From contig PCSG01000204.1 in NCBI GenBank assembly GCA_002772195.1, positions 1 to 13,276 of the forward strand: a stretch of 13,276 nucleotides of DNA, read 5' to 3'. The DNA is from Desulfobacterales bacterium CG23_combo_of_CG06-09_8_20_14_all_51_8 (lineage in GTDB: Bacteria > Desulfobacterota > Desulfobacteria > Desulfobacterales > Desulfosalsimonadaceae). Each line of letters opens with the position of its first letter. The first letter of the stretch is position 1. Positions 7,034-13,276 of this stretch are shown in pieces. A model generated the notes under the pieces. That model made no database searches. It had not been told where the DNA came from and saw nothing but the letters and a program-made list of their open reading frames with translations. Both the position numbers and the translations under genes were made by a program.

Positions 7034-7815
7034 TTGGTATTTTTGATTCCGGCATCGGCGGCTTAACCGTCGTGCGGGCCATTATGGATGAACTCCCCGG
7101 ATATGACATGATCTATTTCGGGGACACGGCCCGAACCCCTTACGGCTCCAAAAGCGAAAAAACCGTCATCGACTATTCGCTTGAAAACACCGAATTTCTG
7201 GTCCGGCAGGGCGCAAAAATGATCGTCATGGCATGCAATACGGCCTCCAGTCTTGCCACGGAAGCGCTGCGGGCGGATTTTCATCTTCCCATCTTTGAAG
7301 TCATCACGCCGGCGGTTGTTCGGGCCCTGAAGGAAACAAAAAAGGCGAGCATCGGCGTCATCGGCACCCGGGCCACCATCGCCAGCGGCATCTATGAAAA
7401 AAAAATCAAAGCGCAAAACCCGGACGCCCGGGTCTATTCCGCGGCCTGCCCCCTGCTGGTGCCCCTGGTGGAGGAAGGCTGGCTGAAAAAGCCCGAGACC
7501 CGGATGATCGTCAAAAAATACCTGCTTCCCTTAAAAACCAGGCAGATCGACACCCTCATCCTGGGCTGCACCCATTACCCGCTCTTAAAACCCATCATCC
7601 AGCACAAAATCGGCGCCCGGGTCCGGGTGATCAGCTCTTCCACGGCCGTAGCCGAACAGATCCGGATTTTTCTGGCGGGTTCACCGGATTTTGACCGGAC
7701 CCTTTCAAAAAACGGGCAGGCGGAATTTTTTGTCTCCGACATTACCCCCCAGTTTGAAAAAACCGCCGGCACGGTCATCCGGCACCCCATTGCCCTGAAA
7801 CAGGTCCGGTTATGA
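7030..7815 (+). CDS. murI: Glutamate racemase MurI
   Basis: Cofactor-independent racemase that converts L-glutamate to D-glutamate for peptidoglycan precursors in the cytosol. The 261-residue product has the full set of landmarks. The substrate-binding N-terminus is IGIFDSGIGGLTV (Asp6, Ser7). GDTARTPYGSKS follows at 31-42. The two catalytic cysteines lie in MACNTAS (Cys69) and GCTHYP (Cys180), with His182 beside the latter. Length is normal for the family. The start is fixed by the ATGA overlap with the preceding gene. The stop is 19 bp before the potassium transporter gene. Confidence 0.97.
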   Translation: MIGIFDSGIGGLTVVRAIMDELPGYDMIYFGDTARTPYGSKSEKTVIDYSLENTEFLVRQGAKMIVMACNTASSLATEALRADFHLPIFEVITPAVVRALKETKKASIGVIGTRATIASGIYEKKIKAQNPDARVYSAACPLLVPLVEEGWLKKPETRMIVKKYLLPLKTRQIDTLILGCTHYPLLKPIIQHKIGARVRVISSSTAVAEQIRIFLAGSPDFDRTLSKNGQAEFFVSDITPQFEKTAGTVIRHPIALKQVRL

Positions 7816-7834
7816 TATTGACTCGGTTAGGTCC

Positions 7835-9214
7835 ATGAAATTCGCGCCATATAAAAACCTGCTGAAAATCCATCCGGCAACGCTGATCATATCCAGCTTT
7901 GCCGGCCTGATCACTATCGGAACACTGCTTTTAAAACTGCCCATGGCCGCCGCCGCCGGACAGATTCCCCTGATCGACGCAGTTTTCATGGCCGCATCGG
8001 CGGTCTGCGTCACCGGCCTGACGGTGGTGGACACGGGAAATTGCTTCACGGCCTTCGGCCAGGGAGTCATTCTGGTGTTGATTCAGATCGGCGGCCTGGG
8101 GGTGATGACCGTGTCGGTAATGCTGTTTAAACTCGTAGGCCGAAGCATCGGCTTCCGCCAGAGAAAAGCCCTCCAGGACATGTTCGCCCATACCCCCCGG
8201 AAAGATATTTTTCATCTTCTGAAAACCATTTTTATTTTTACGGCCATCGCCGAAAGCATCGGTGCCGGCCTGCTTTTTATCTACTGGCTGCGATTTTTCC
8301 CCGCTGAAAAAGCCCTCTATCTTGCTGTTTTTCATTCCATTTCCGCTTTTTCCAATGCCGGATTCTCCGTATTTTCGGACAACTTGTGCCAGGCCCGGGC
8401 CCACTGGCTGCCGAACTTCACCCTGTGCCTGCTCATCATCTTAGGGGGCATTGGATTTCCCGTGGCTAACGATGTTTATTACCGGCTGAAGTCATCACGA
8501 GAGAATAGTCGGCCCCGACTGTCCGTCCAGACAAAAGTCGTTCTGACCACCACCCTCGTCCTGATCGTCTTCGGCGCGGCTGGTTTCTGGATTCTGGAGC
8601 AACCGCATATTCTGGCCGGACGATCCCTTTCAGAGGCCCTGCTCATCTCTGTTTTTCAGTCCGTCACCTGCCGCACCGCCGGTTTCAATACTGTTGACAT
8701 CGCCAGGCTCACCGACGCCACACTGATGATGATGCTTGTTCTCATGTTTTTCGGCGCATCCCCCGGGTCCTGCGGCGGCGGCATCAAAACCACATCCATC
8801 GCCCTGATCGCCGCATTCACGGTCAGCCGGATCCGGAAAAAAAAGCGGGTGTCCCTGTTTAAAAAAAGCATCCCCGCGGAAACCGTCAGCCGCTGTGTTT
8901 CCTTGATTCTGGTCTGTTCCAGCCTGATCGGCGTTATATTATTTCTCATTCTTGCCGGCAATTCCCTGGGGAACTCCCCTCATGTCGACATGGACAATCA
9001 TTTCATGGCGTATCTGTTTGAAACCGTTTCCGCCTTCGGGACGGTGGGGCTGTCCATGGGCGTCACGTCAACACTTTCCCTCTGGGGAAAATGCTGGATC
9101 ATCGCACTGATGTTCATCGGCCGTGTCGGCGTGCTGACCTTCGCCTACATTGTCGTGGGCGGCGGAATCGCAAGCGGCATTGAATATTCGGAAGAAAATA
9201 TCATGATCGGATAG
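7835..9214 (+). CDS. ktrB: KtrB/TrkH-type potassium uptake membrane subunit
   Basis: Integral-membrane subunit of a Ktr/Trk potassium (possibly Na+-coupled) uptake system. The 459-residue product has the four M1-P-M2 repeats. Pore-loop filter glycines are visible in VCVTGLTVVDTG (58-69), SAFSNAGFS (170-178), VTCRTAGFNTVD (277-288) and SAFGTVGLSMG (399-409). The flexible intramembrane gating loop is GASPGSCGGGIKTT (307-320). The conserved C-terminal GRVGVLTFAY contains Arg430, and the end SEENIMIG matches the family's usual PEExxxIG-like finish. At 459 residues it is nearer KtrB than the longer TrkH (about 480-490). The ATG at 7835 has only a weak ribosome binding site (TAGGT). The next gene encodes the matching cytosolic gating subunit, 12 bp away. 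Confidence 0.95.
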   Translation: MKFAPYKNLLKIHPATLIISSFAGLITIGTLLLKLPMAAAAGQIPLIDAVFMAASAVCVTGLTVVDTGNCFTAFGQGVILVLIQIGGLGVMTVSVMLFKLVGRSIGFRQRKALQDMFAHTPRKDIFHLLKTIFIFTAIAESIGAGLLFIYWLRFFPAEKALYLAVFHSISAFSNAGFSVFSDNLCQARAHWLPNFTLCLLIILGGIGFPVANDVYYRLKSSRENSRPRLSVQTKVVLTTTLVLIVFGAAGFWILEQPHILAGRSLSEALLISVFQSVTCRTAGFNTVDIARLTDATLMMMLVLMFFGASPGSCGGGIKTTSIALIAAFTVSRIRKKKRVSLFKKSIPAETVSRCVSLILVCSSLIGVILFLILAGNSLGNSPHVDMDNHFMAYLFETVSAFGTVGLSMGVTSTLSLWGKCWIIALMFIGRVGVLTFAYIVVGGGIASGIEYSEENIMIG

Positions 9215-9226
9215 GAGTGCATCATC

Positions 9227-9883
9227 ATGAAAAAATTCGCTGTGATCGGACTGGGCAATTTCGGATTTCATGTGGCGAAAACCCTCTATGAGGACAAAAA
9301 TGAAGTGATCGCCATTGATATCGACAAATCCAGAGTTCAGGCCATCGACACCTATGCCTCGGAAGCCATTGTCATGGACGCCACGGACAAAGACGCCCTG
9401 TCCGCGCTGGGTCTTGAAACCATGGACGCAGTGCTGGTTTCCACCGGCACCAAAATCAGCATCAGCGTGCTGATCTGCCTGTTCCTCAATGAGATGAAAA
9501 TCAAAAAAATCCTGGCCAAAGCCCTGGATGAAGACCATGCCAAAATCCTGAGAAAAGTGGGGGCCACGGAAATCATTCATCCGGAACGGGACATGGCCGT
9601 CCGGGTGGCCCGGGGGTTGTCAACACCCAATATTCTGGATTTTATCCCCTTATCCGAAGACTTCGACCTGGTTCAGGTCGGCCCGCCCAGGGAGTTTATC
9701 GGGAAAAGTTTAAAAGACCTGAACCTCCGGGCCCAATACAATGTCCATGTCATCGCCGTCAAGGAACTGGTCCCTGAAAATTTCGTTCTGGCACCCCCGG
9801 CCGGGTTTGTCATCAAGGACAGCGACATTCTGATCATGCTAGGCAAATCGGAAAATCTTAAAAAAATAAAAGCCATCAAATAG
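9227..9883 (+). CDS. ktrA: KtrA/TrkA-type RCK regulatory subunit
   Basis: Cytosolic ring-forming subunit that binds nucleotides (ATP/ADP, NAD(H)) and gates the KtrB channel. The 218-residue product holds one RCK unit. The RCK_N Rossmann fold starts at FAVIGLGNFGFHVAKTL, with the dinucleotide motif GLGNFG (8-13) and acidic residues in AIDIDKSR. A smaller RCK_C (TrkA-C) domain begins near residue 135 (DLVQVGPPREFIGKSL) and ends in the ILIMLGKSENLKKIK tail. A single RCK unit of this length is KtrA-like; TrkA proper has two units (about 458 residues). It is the last gene of the run. TAGGAG, overlapping the ktrB stop, lies 9-14 bp before the ATG and is a good ribosome binding site. No clear terminator was found after the stop. 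Confidence 0.95.
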   Translation: MKKFAVIGLGNFGFHVAKTLYEDKNEVIAIDIDKSRVQAIDTYASEAIVMDATDKDALSALGLETMDAVLVSTGTKISISVLICLFLNEMKIKKILAKALDEDHAKILRKVGATEIIHPERDMAVRVARGLSTPNILDFIPLSEDFDLVQVGPPREFIGKSLKDLNLRAQYNVHVIAVKELVPENFVLAPPAGFVIKDSDILIMLGKSENLKKIKAIK

Positions 9884-9925
9884 GACGGGACGCATCACCA
9901 TCAGCAAAAAATAAAAGAGGGCAAC

Positions 9926-9964
9926 ATGTGCTGTTTCTTAAGCGAAATCGTCGTCATGGCTTGA
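9926..9964 (+). CDS. Possible 12-codon micro-ORF in the convergent gap
   Basis: In the 94-bp gap between ktrA and the convergent pilT gene, ATG at 9926 opens a 12-codon frame (MCCFLSEIVVMA) with AGAGGG (9916-9921) just 4 nt upstream. There is no known family and no second line of evidence. It could be translation at the end of the ktrA transcript or chance. Confidence 0.12.
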   Translation: MCCFLSEIVVMA

Positions 9965-9977
9965 CCATATATGCCCT

Positions 9978-11021
9978 TCAGCAAAACAGCGATTTGTCCA
10001 TGGCCTTTTCATAGGCCGCCTGGCGGGTGATTTTGTCTTCGCGGATCAACTGCGACAAATGACTGTCCATGCTCTGCATACCGGAAGCTGTTCCAGTCTG
10101 GATAATGGAGCTGATCTGGGAAATTTTTCCTTCCCGGATCATGCTGGAAAGGGCGGTGGATCCGATGAGAACTTCATTGGCGGCGCAGCGGCCCTGGCCA
10201 TCTATGGTCCGGATGAGCTGCTGCGCGATCACCGCCCGGAGGGACTCGGACAGCATGGTCCGGGTTTGGGCCTGCTGATCCGCCGGAAACGCATTGATGA
10301 TGCGGTCGATGGTTTTGGCCGCGCTGTTCGTGTGGAGGGTCCCGAACACCAGGATCCCCAGCTCGGCGCAGGTCAGGGCCAGAGAGATGGTTTCCAGGTC
10401 CCGCATCTCCCCCACCAGAATGATATCCGGATTCTCCCGGCTGGCGACTTTCAAGGCCTCCTCAAAGCTCCGGGCATGGGTGCCGATTTCCCGGTGGGTG
10501 ATCAGGCACCGCTTGTTGGGATGAACAAATTCCAGGGGGTCTTCAATGGTGATGATATGGCCGTCACGGGTTTCATTAATGTAGTTGATCATGGCCGCAA
10601 GCGTCGTTGATTTGCCGCTGCCGGTGGGCCCGGTCACCAGCACCAGCCCTTTATTATATTCCGCGATGGTTTTCAGCACCTTTGGCAGGCCCAGTTGCGC
10701 CAGAGTGAGGATTTCTGTTGGAATGATCCGGAAAACCGCGCCCATCCCCCGGTGTTGAAATAAATAATTACACCGGAACCGGCCCACGCCTTCCAGTGAG
10801 TAGGCCATGTCGAAATCCCGGTTTTTCTCAACCCGGGCCTGTTGCTCGGGGGTCAGAATTTCAAAAAGAATCTGTTTGTTCGACTCCGCCGTGAGCGGGG
10901 GGTGGTCCAGGGGCATCAACTCGCCGCTCAGACGAATCAGGGGCGGGAACCCCACCACCATATGCAGATCGCTTGCCCCGCGCTCCTTCATTTCAGCAAA
11001 ATATGAATCCAGCAGTTTCAT
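9978..11021 (-). CDS. pilT: Type IV pilus retraction ATPase PilT
   Basis: Hexameric cytosolic ATPase that disassembles the type IV pilus for retraction and twitching. The 347-residue product is the usual PilT length. An N-terminal PAS-like domain (ASDLHMVVGFPPLIRLSGEL) is followed by the RecA-like core. Walker A is GPTGSGKS (131-138) and the Asp box is TIEDPLEFVH. Walker B is ILVGEMRDLET with Glu205, and the His box is GTLHTNSAAKTIDRI with His230. The C-terminal SSMIREGKI corresponds to the family AIRNLIRE motif. All catalytic residues are in place, so it should be active. The ATG at 11021 has GAGAGG about 10 nt upstream. It follows a second, divergent PilT paralogue by 37 bp on the same strand; no pilus structural genes are in the window. 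Confidence 0.93.
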   Translation of the reverse strand: MKLLDSYFAEMKERGASDLHMVVGFPPLIRLSGELMPLDHPPLTAESNKQILFEILTPEQQARVEKNRDFDMAYSLEGVGRFRCNYLFQHRGMGAVFRIIPTEILTLAQLGLPKVLKTIAEYNKGLVLVTGPTGSGKSTTLAAMINYINETRDGHIITIEDPLEFVHPNKRCLITHREIGTHARSFEEALKVASRENPDIILVGEMRDLETISLALTCAELGILVFGTLHTNSAAKTIDRIINAFPADQQAQTRTMLSESLRAVIAQQLIRTIDGQGRCAANEVLIGSTALSSMIREGKISQISSIIQTGTASGMQSMDSHLSQLIREDKITRQAAYEKAMDKSLFC

Positions 11022-11058
11022 CTAAGCGTTGCCTCTCAATATTTCATCACTTAGGGGT

Positions 11059-12123
11059 TCAACGGGTTTTATCTAAAAAAGGCTTGAACTTCTCCGGCCG
11101 GTTGGCGTTGGCCGCCGCGTCCTTGGCGGTGATTTTCCCCGCCTGCATGAGGGCCATGATGGATTCATCCATCATCAGCATGCCGTCTTTCTTGCCGGTC
11201 TGCATCATGGACGGGATTTGAAATGTCTTGGCGTCCCGGATCAGATTCGTCATGGGCAGGGTGCCGATCAGAATTTCAAGGGCCAGGACCATCCGCGTTT
11301 TGTCCGCCGCCGGAATCAGGCGCTGGGTGATGACCGCTTTCAAGCCTTCGCTGAGCATGGTTCGAATCTGGTTCTGTTCCTTAGTCGGGAAGGAGTCGAT
11401 AATCCGCTCCACGGTTTTGGGAGCGCTGGAGGTGGACAAGGTGCCGATCACCAGGTGACCGGTTTCGGCGGCGGTGATGGCCAGCGACATGGTTTCCAGA
11501 TCCCGCAGTTCGCCAATCATGATCACGTCCGGGTCCTCCCGGAGAGCGCCCCGCAGGGCATTGCCGTAAGTCAACGTGTCGGTCCCGAGCTGCCGCTGAT
11601 TCACCACCCCGCGCTTAAGCGGATGGATAAATTCAATGGGGTCCTCAACAGTCAATATATGGTGGGACCGGGTGGCGTTGATATAATCCACCATGGCGGC
11701 CAAGGTGGTGGACTTGCCGTGACCGGTGGCCCCGGTCACCAGTATCAAGCCCTGGTGATTGTCCAGAACCCGCCGGACCGTATCCGGCATCCCCAAATCT
11801 GCAAGCGTCGGGATTTTCGGCGGGATCACCCGGAAAACCGCGCTCATCCCCCGCTGATGCTGCATGACGCTCCCGCGGAACCGCCCGATTTCCGGCAATT
11901 CATACCCGAAATCCAATTGAAGTTTTTCATCGAGATTTTTCCGTTGCGGTTCGGTCAATATTTCAAACACCAGTTCCTTGCACTGGGAAAGGGATAACGG
12001 CCCGCTTTTTAATTTTTTCAGCACCCCCAGATGCCTGACGATAAAGGGCTCATCCGGAACAATATGAACATCCGAGGCATTCAACTCCATTGCCGCTTTA
12101 AATACTTTATCCAATTTCGCCAT
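11059..12123 (-). CDS. PilT-family ATPase paralogue with altered His box and Walker A
   Basis: Second PilT/VirB11-like ATPase, 354 residues, collinear residue for residue with the downstream PilT through about position 250, so probably an old duplication. The PAS-like start is ASDVHIVPDEPFIVRHLG, the Asp box is TVEDPIEFIH, and Walker B IMIGELRDLET keeps Glu205. Two differences stand out. Walker A reads GATGHGKS (131-138) instead of GPTGSGKS. The His box reads GTLSTSSAPKTVERI, with Ser230 (TCC at 11436-11434) where PilT has a near-invariant His. The C-terminus carries TNLIRDAKT and a Lys/Pro-rich tail (RPEKFKPFLDKTR). ATG 12123 has AGGAAAG upstream. It could be a second retraction motor (PilU-like role) or a regulator; PilU itself has a different sequence (no assignment made). 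Walker A Lys137 is kept, so ATP binding is expected. Confidence 0.88.
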   Translation of the reverse strand: MAKLDKVFKAAMELNASDVHIVPDEPFIVRHLGVLKKLKSGPLSLSQCKELVFEILTEPQRKNLDEKLQLDFGYELPEIGRFRGSVMQHQRGMSAVFRVIPPKIPTLADLGMPDTVRRVLDNHQGLILVTGATGHGKSTTLAAMVDYINATRSHHILTVEDPIEFIHPLKRGVVNQRQLGTDTLTYGNALRGALREDPDVIMIGELRDLETMSLAITAAETGHLVIGTLSTSSAPKTVERIIDSFPTKEQNQIRTMLSEGLKAVITQRLIPAADKTRMVLALEILIGTLPMTNLIRDAKTFQIPSMMQTGKKDGMLMMDESIMALMQAGKITAKDAAANANRPEKFKPFLDKTR

Positions 12124-12146
12124 GGTTCTTTCCTGTCAGTGAGGCG

Positions 12147-12401
12147 TCATGATGTCTGGCCAATGACGGATTTTTCGGGGACAATCATTTCAATGTCATC
12201 CCGGCGGATATTTAAAAATTTCGCCTTCATCAGCATTTCTCCGGACCGGCGTTTCACTTCGACCCCTGTAACGGATATGAACGGCTTTGATTCATTCATG
12301 TAATCCGTCAGCCGTACCCCCTCATAAATATTCAAATCCCCTTTGATCTCAAACTGACGGGTAAAAATAATGACCGTTTGTTTTCCGACATCGTCATTCA
12401 T
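12147..12401 (-). CDS. Small uncharacterised protein leading the pilT operon
   Basis: 84-residue cytosolic protein I cannot assign to a characterised family. It has a beta-rich pattern. A strand segment TVIIFTRQFEIKGDLNIYEG leads into RLTDYMNESKPFISVTGVEV, then RRSGEMLMKAKFLNIRRDDI and EMIVPEKSVIG. The phrase RLTDYMN followed by FISVTGVEV looks like a compact domain repeatedly seen in hypothetical proteins (possibly DUF6812), but that is memory, not a search. I chose ATG 12401 because AAAGGAGA lies 6 nt upstream, an excellent ribosome binding site. The open frame to 12476 has none and looks like leader. The gene is 23 bp before the first PilT paralogue, so it is likely part of that operon and may act with pilus motors; function unknown. 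Confidence 0.75.
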   Translation of the reverse strand: MNDDVGKQTVIIFTRQFEIKGDLNIYEGVRLTDYMNESKPFISVTGVEVKRRSGEMLMKAKFLNIRRDDIEMIVPEKSVIGQTS

Positions 12402-12462
12402 GATGGTCTCCTTTAGGATTGTGCCGAAATTTGGAGTTCGCTCCCCGGAGAGTCCTTTTGTC

Positions 12463-12490
12463 ATCATAGACTCCAATAAATTCTGCGCAA
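12463..12490 (-). promoter_or_regulatory. Possible promoter for the pilT operon
   Basis: On the minus strand TATGAT (12468-12463) lies 16 bp after TTGCGC (12490-12485). The -10 is good (5/6), the -35 weak (3/6). It is the best candidate ahead of the small gene at 12401 and would give a leader of about 55 nt. A sigma54 site was looked for and not seen. Confidence 0.3.
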
Positions 12491-12542
12491 GTCGAAGGGC
12501 TGTTTTGATATCTTTGGCTTGAGGGCAGGAATGTCATGCGAC

Positions 12543-12872
12543 TTAATATGCGAAAAGCTCTTGCAAACAATTGACAATTTTCATCTGCGCGCTTTGGGAA
12601 ATTACACCCAGTTTTTGAATTAACCTGGATTTGTCAACGGCTCTCATTTGGTCAAGCAAGATCAATCCTTTTTTACCCTGCAATGTATATTGAATTCTGG
12701 TTGGATAGCTAAATCCTTTGGATGTCATCGGCGCAACAATCGCGGTCTTCAGTGCAGACATTTCATCAGGGGAGATAACAACACAAGGCCTTGTTTTCTT
12801 AATTTCAGAACCTTGTGTCGGATCAAGTTGAACCAGCCAAATCTCAAATCTATGAACATCTTTTTTTACCAT
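12543..12872 (-). CDS. MazF/PemK-family toxin (endoribonuclease)
   Basis: Type II toxin of the MazF/PemK fold, typically a sequence-specific mRNA-cleaving RNase. The 109-residue product shows the family pattern. The opening strand FEIWLVQLDPTQGSEIKKTRPCVVISPDE carries the catalytic-loop residue Arg29 in KTRPCVV. The conserved PMTS with Thr50 follows, then GLILLDQMRAVDKSRL, all standard. Length is normal. The ATG at 12872 overlaps the end of the antitoxin gene by 7 bp, and GAGGAC in the antitoxin's last codons may serve as ribosome binding site. This is the usual antitoxin-first arrangement for coupled synthesis. Cleavage specificity cannot be read from sequence. The region is AT-richer than the core genes, consistent with a horizontally moving TA module. 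Confidence 0.92.
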   Translation of the reverse strand: MVKKDVHRFEIWLVQLDPTQGSEIKKTRPCVVISPDEMSALKTAIVAPMTSKGFSYPTRIQYTLQGKKGLILLDQMRAVDKSRLIQKLGVISQSAQMKIVNCLQELFAY

Positions 12873-13120
12873 TCCCAGTCCTCTTCATCTACCAATGGGG
12901 CATCCAACCACTCCTGTTCCGCTGCGCCTGATTCCTGGGATTTAAGGGCTTTATCAAATTGTTCTTTCCAGCCGTCTCGGTTCTTTTTAACCGGTTGAAT
13001 TAGCAGTCCGTCGTCGATTATTTTGAATTCCAGTTCCTTGTCTTCCAATCGGGCTTGCTCGATGATCGCCTTTGGAATCCGGATCCCCTGTGAATTTCCT
13101 ATTCTGATTAAAGTCGTCAT
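12866..13120 (-). CDS. MazE/AbrB-type antitoxin
   Basis: 84-residue antitoxin paired with the overlapping MazF-like toxin. The N-terminal swapped-hairpin DNA-binding domain (SpoVT/AbrB, MazE type) is MTTLIRIGNSQGIRIPKAII, through about residue 45. The acidic, probably disordered C-terminus is rich in Glu/Asp/Trp (EQEWLDAPLVDEEDWEW) and is expected to sit in the toxin's active site. The ATG at 13120 has GGGAGG just upstream, a good ribosome binding site. It probably represses its own promoter through the palindrome listed at 13158-13169. The partner and order make the assignment firm even without a search. Confidence 0.9.
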   Translation of the reverse strand: MTTLIRIGNSQGIRIPKAIIEQARLEDKELEFKIIDDGLLIQPVKKNRDGWKEQFDKALKSQESGAAEQEWLDAPLVDEEDWEW

Positions 13121-13151
13121 TTTCGCCTCCCATTGGGGTTGATGTAATTAC

Positions 13152-13180
13152 AAAATACCCACAAGTGGGCCTATTGTCAA
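13152..13180 (-). promoter_or_regulatory. Promoter of the toxin-antitoxin operon
   Basis: On the minus strand, TTGACA (13180-13175) and TATTTT (13157-13152) are separated by exactly 17 bp. They use the same hexamers as the tRNA promoter. The start would fall near 13145, about 25 nt before the antitoxin ATG. Confidence 0.7.
13158..13169. promoter_or_regulatory. Palindromic operator in the promoter spacer
   Basis: CCCAC-AA-GTGGG is a perfect 5-bp inverted repeat with a 2-bp centre, lying wholly between the -10 and -35 of the TA promoter. This is the expected place for autorepression by the antitoxin or the MazE-MazF complex. Binding is inferred. Confidence 0.55.
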
Positions 13181-13276
13181 ATCATATTTATTATTGGAAT
13201 TCCCCGCATACTTTTTGAATCAAGTATCCCTGAAATTCATGTATTTTTTGCTTAAGCGACACGCTGGGCCGACGAA

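Noticed and set aside
10059..10610. Long plus-strand frames opposite both PilT genes
   Set aside because: They are shadows of the PilT genes, with Gly/Asp/His-rich composition typical of antisense frames in GC-rich DNA.
1..13276. CRISPR array, insertion sequence or transposase
   Set aside because: No regularly spaced direct repeats, transposase-like frames or terminal inverted repeats were found on either strand by eye.

Overview
This window looks like chromosomal core DNA from a Gram-negative bacterium, most likely a deltaproteobacterium (Desulfobacterota, perhaps Desulfobacteraceae). Three things support this: hflKC, a dnaX-ybaB-recR block and paired PilT ATPases are present; genes are tightly packed with 4-11 bp overlaps; and codon use is moderately GC-rich, with frequent CCGG and GAAAAA words. 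The lineage is inferred from gene content, not from a marker-gene comparison.

Layout. (1) 11-2025, minus strand: hflK-hflC, encoding a membrane prohibitin-like complex that modulates FtsH proteolysis. (2) 2026-2371: divergent, AT-rich intergenic DNA. (3) 2372-3374, plus: a DUF721/DciA-like protein followed directly by a TrmN6-type methyltransferase. (4) 3409-3741: a sigma70-like promoter, two tandem serine tRNAs (anticodons CGA and GGA) and a T-run. (5) 3763-9883, plus: a second sigma70-like promoter, then seven closely spaced genes: dnaX, ybaB, recR, a YkgJ-type Cys-cluster gene, murI, and ktrB-ktrA for potassium uptake. They join replication and repair, cell-wall precursor supply and osmoregulation in one apparent transcription unit. 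(6) 9884-9977: a short convergent gap with a possible 12-codon micro-ORF. (7) 9978-12401, minus: a small uncharacterised protein with a very good ribosome binding site, then two PilT-family ATPases (type IV pilus retraction). (8) 12543-13180, minus: an AT-richer MazE/MazF-type toxin-antitoxin pair, with a promoter whose spacer contains a perfect palindrome.

Most of the window is ordinary housekeeping DNA. I do not see an undescribed multi-gene system. The most interesting signals are the second PilT paralogue, in which the invariant His-box histidine is serine and the Walker A loop is altered; the small conserved-looking gene at the head of that pilus operon; the promoter/operator architecture of the toxin-antitoxin module; and an aromatic-to-His change in the methyltransferase catalytic motif.
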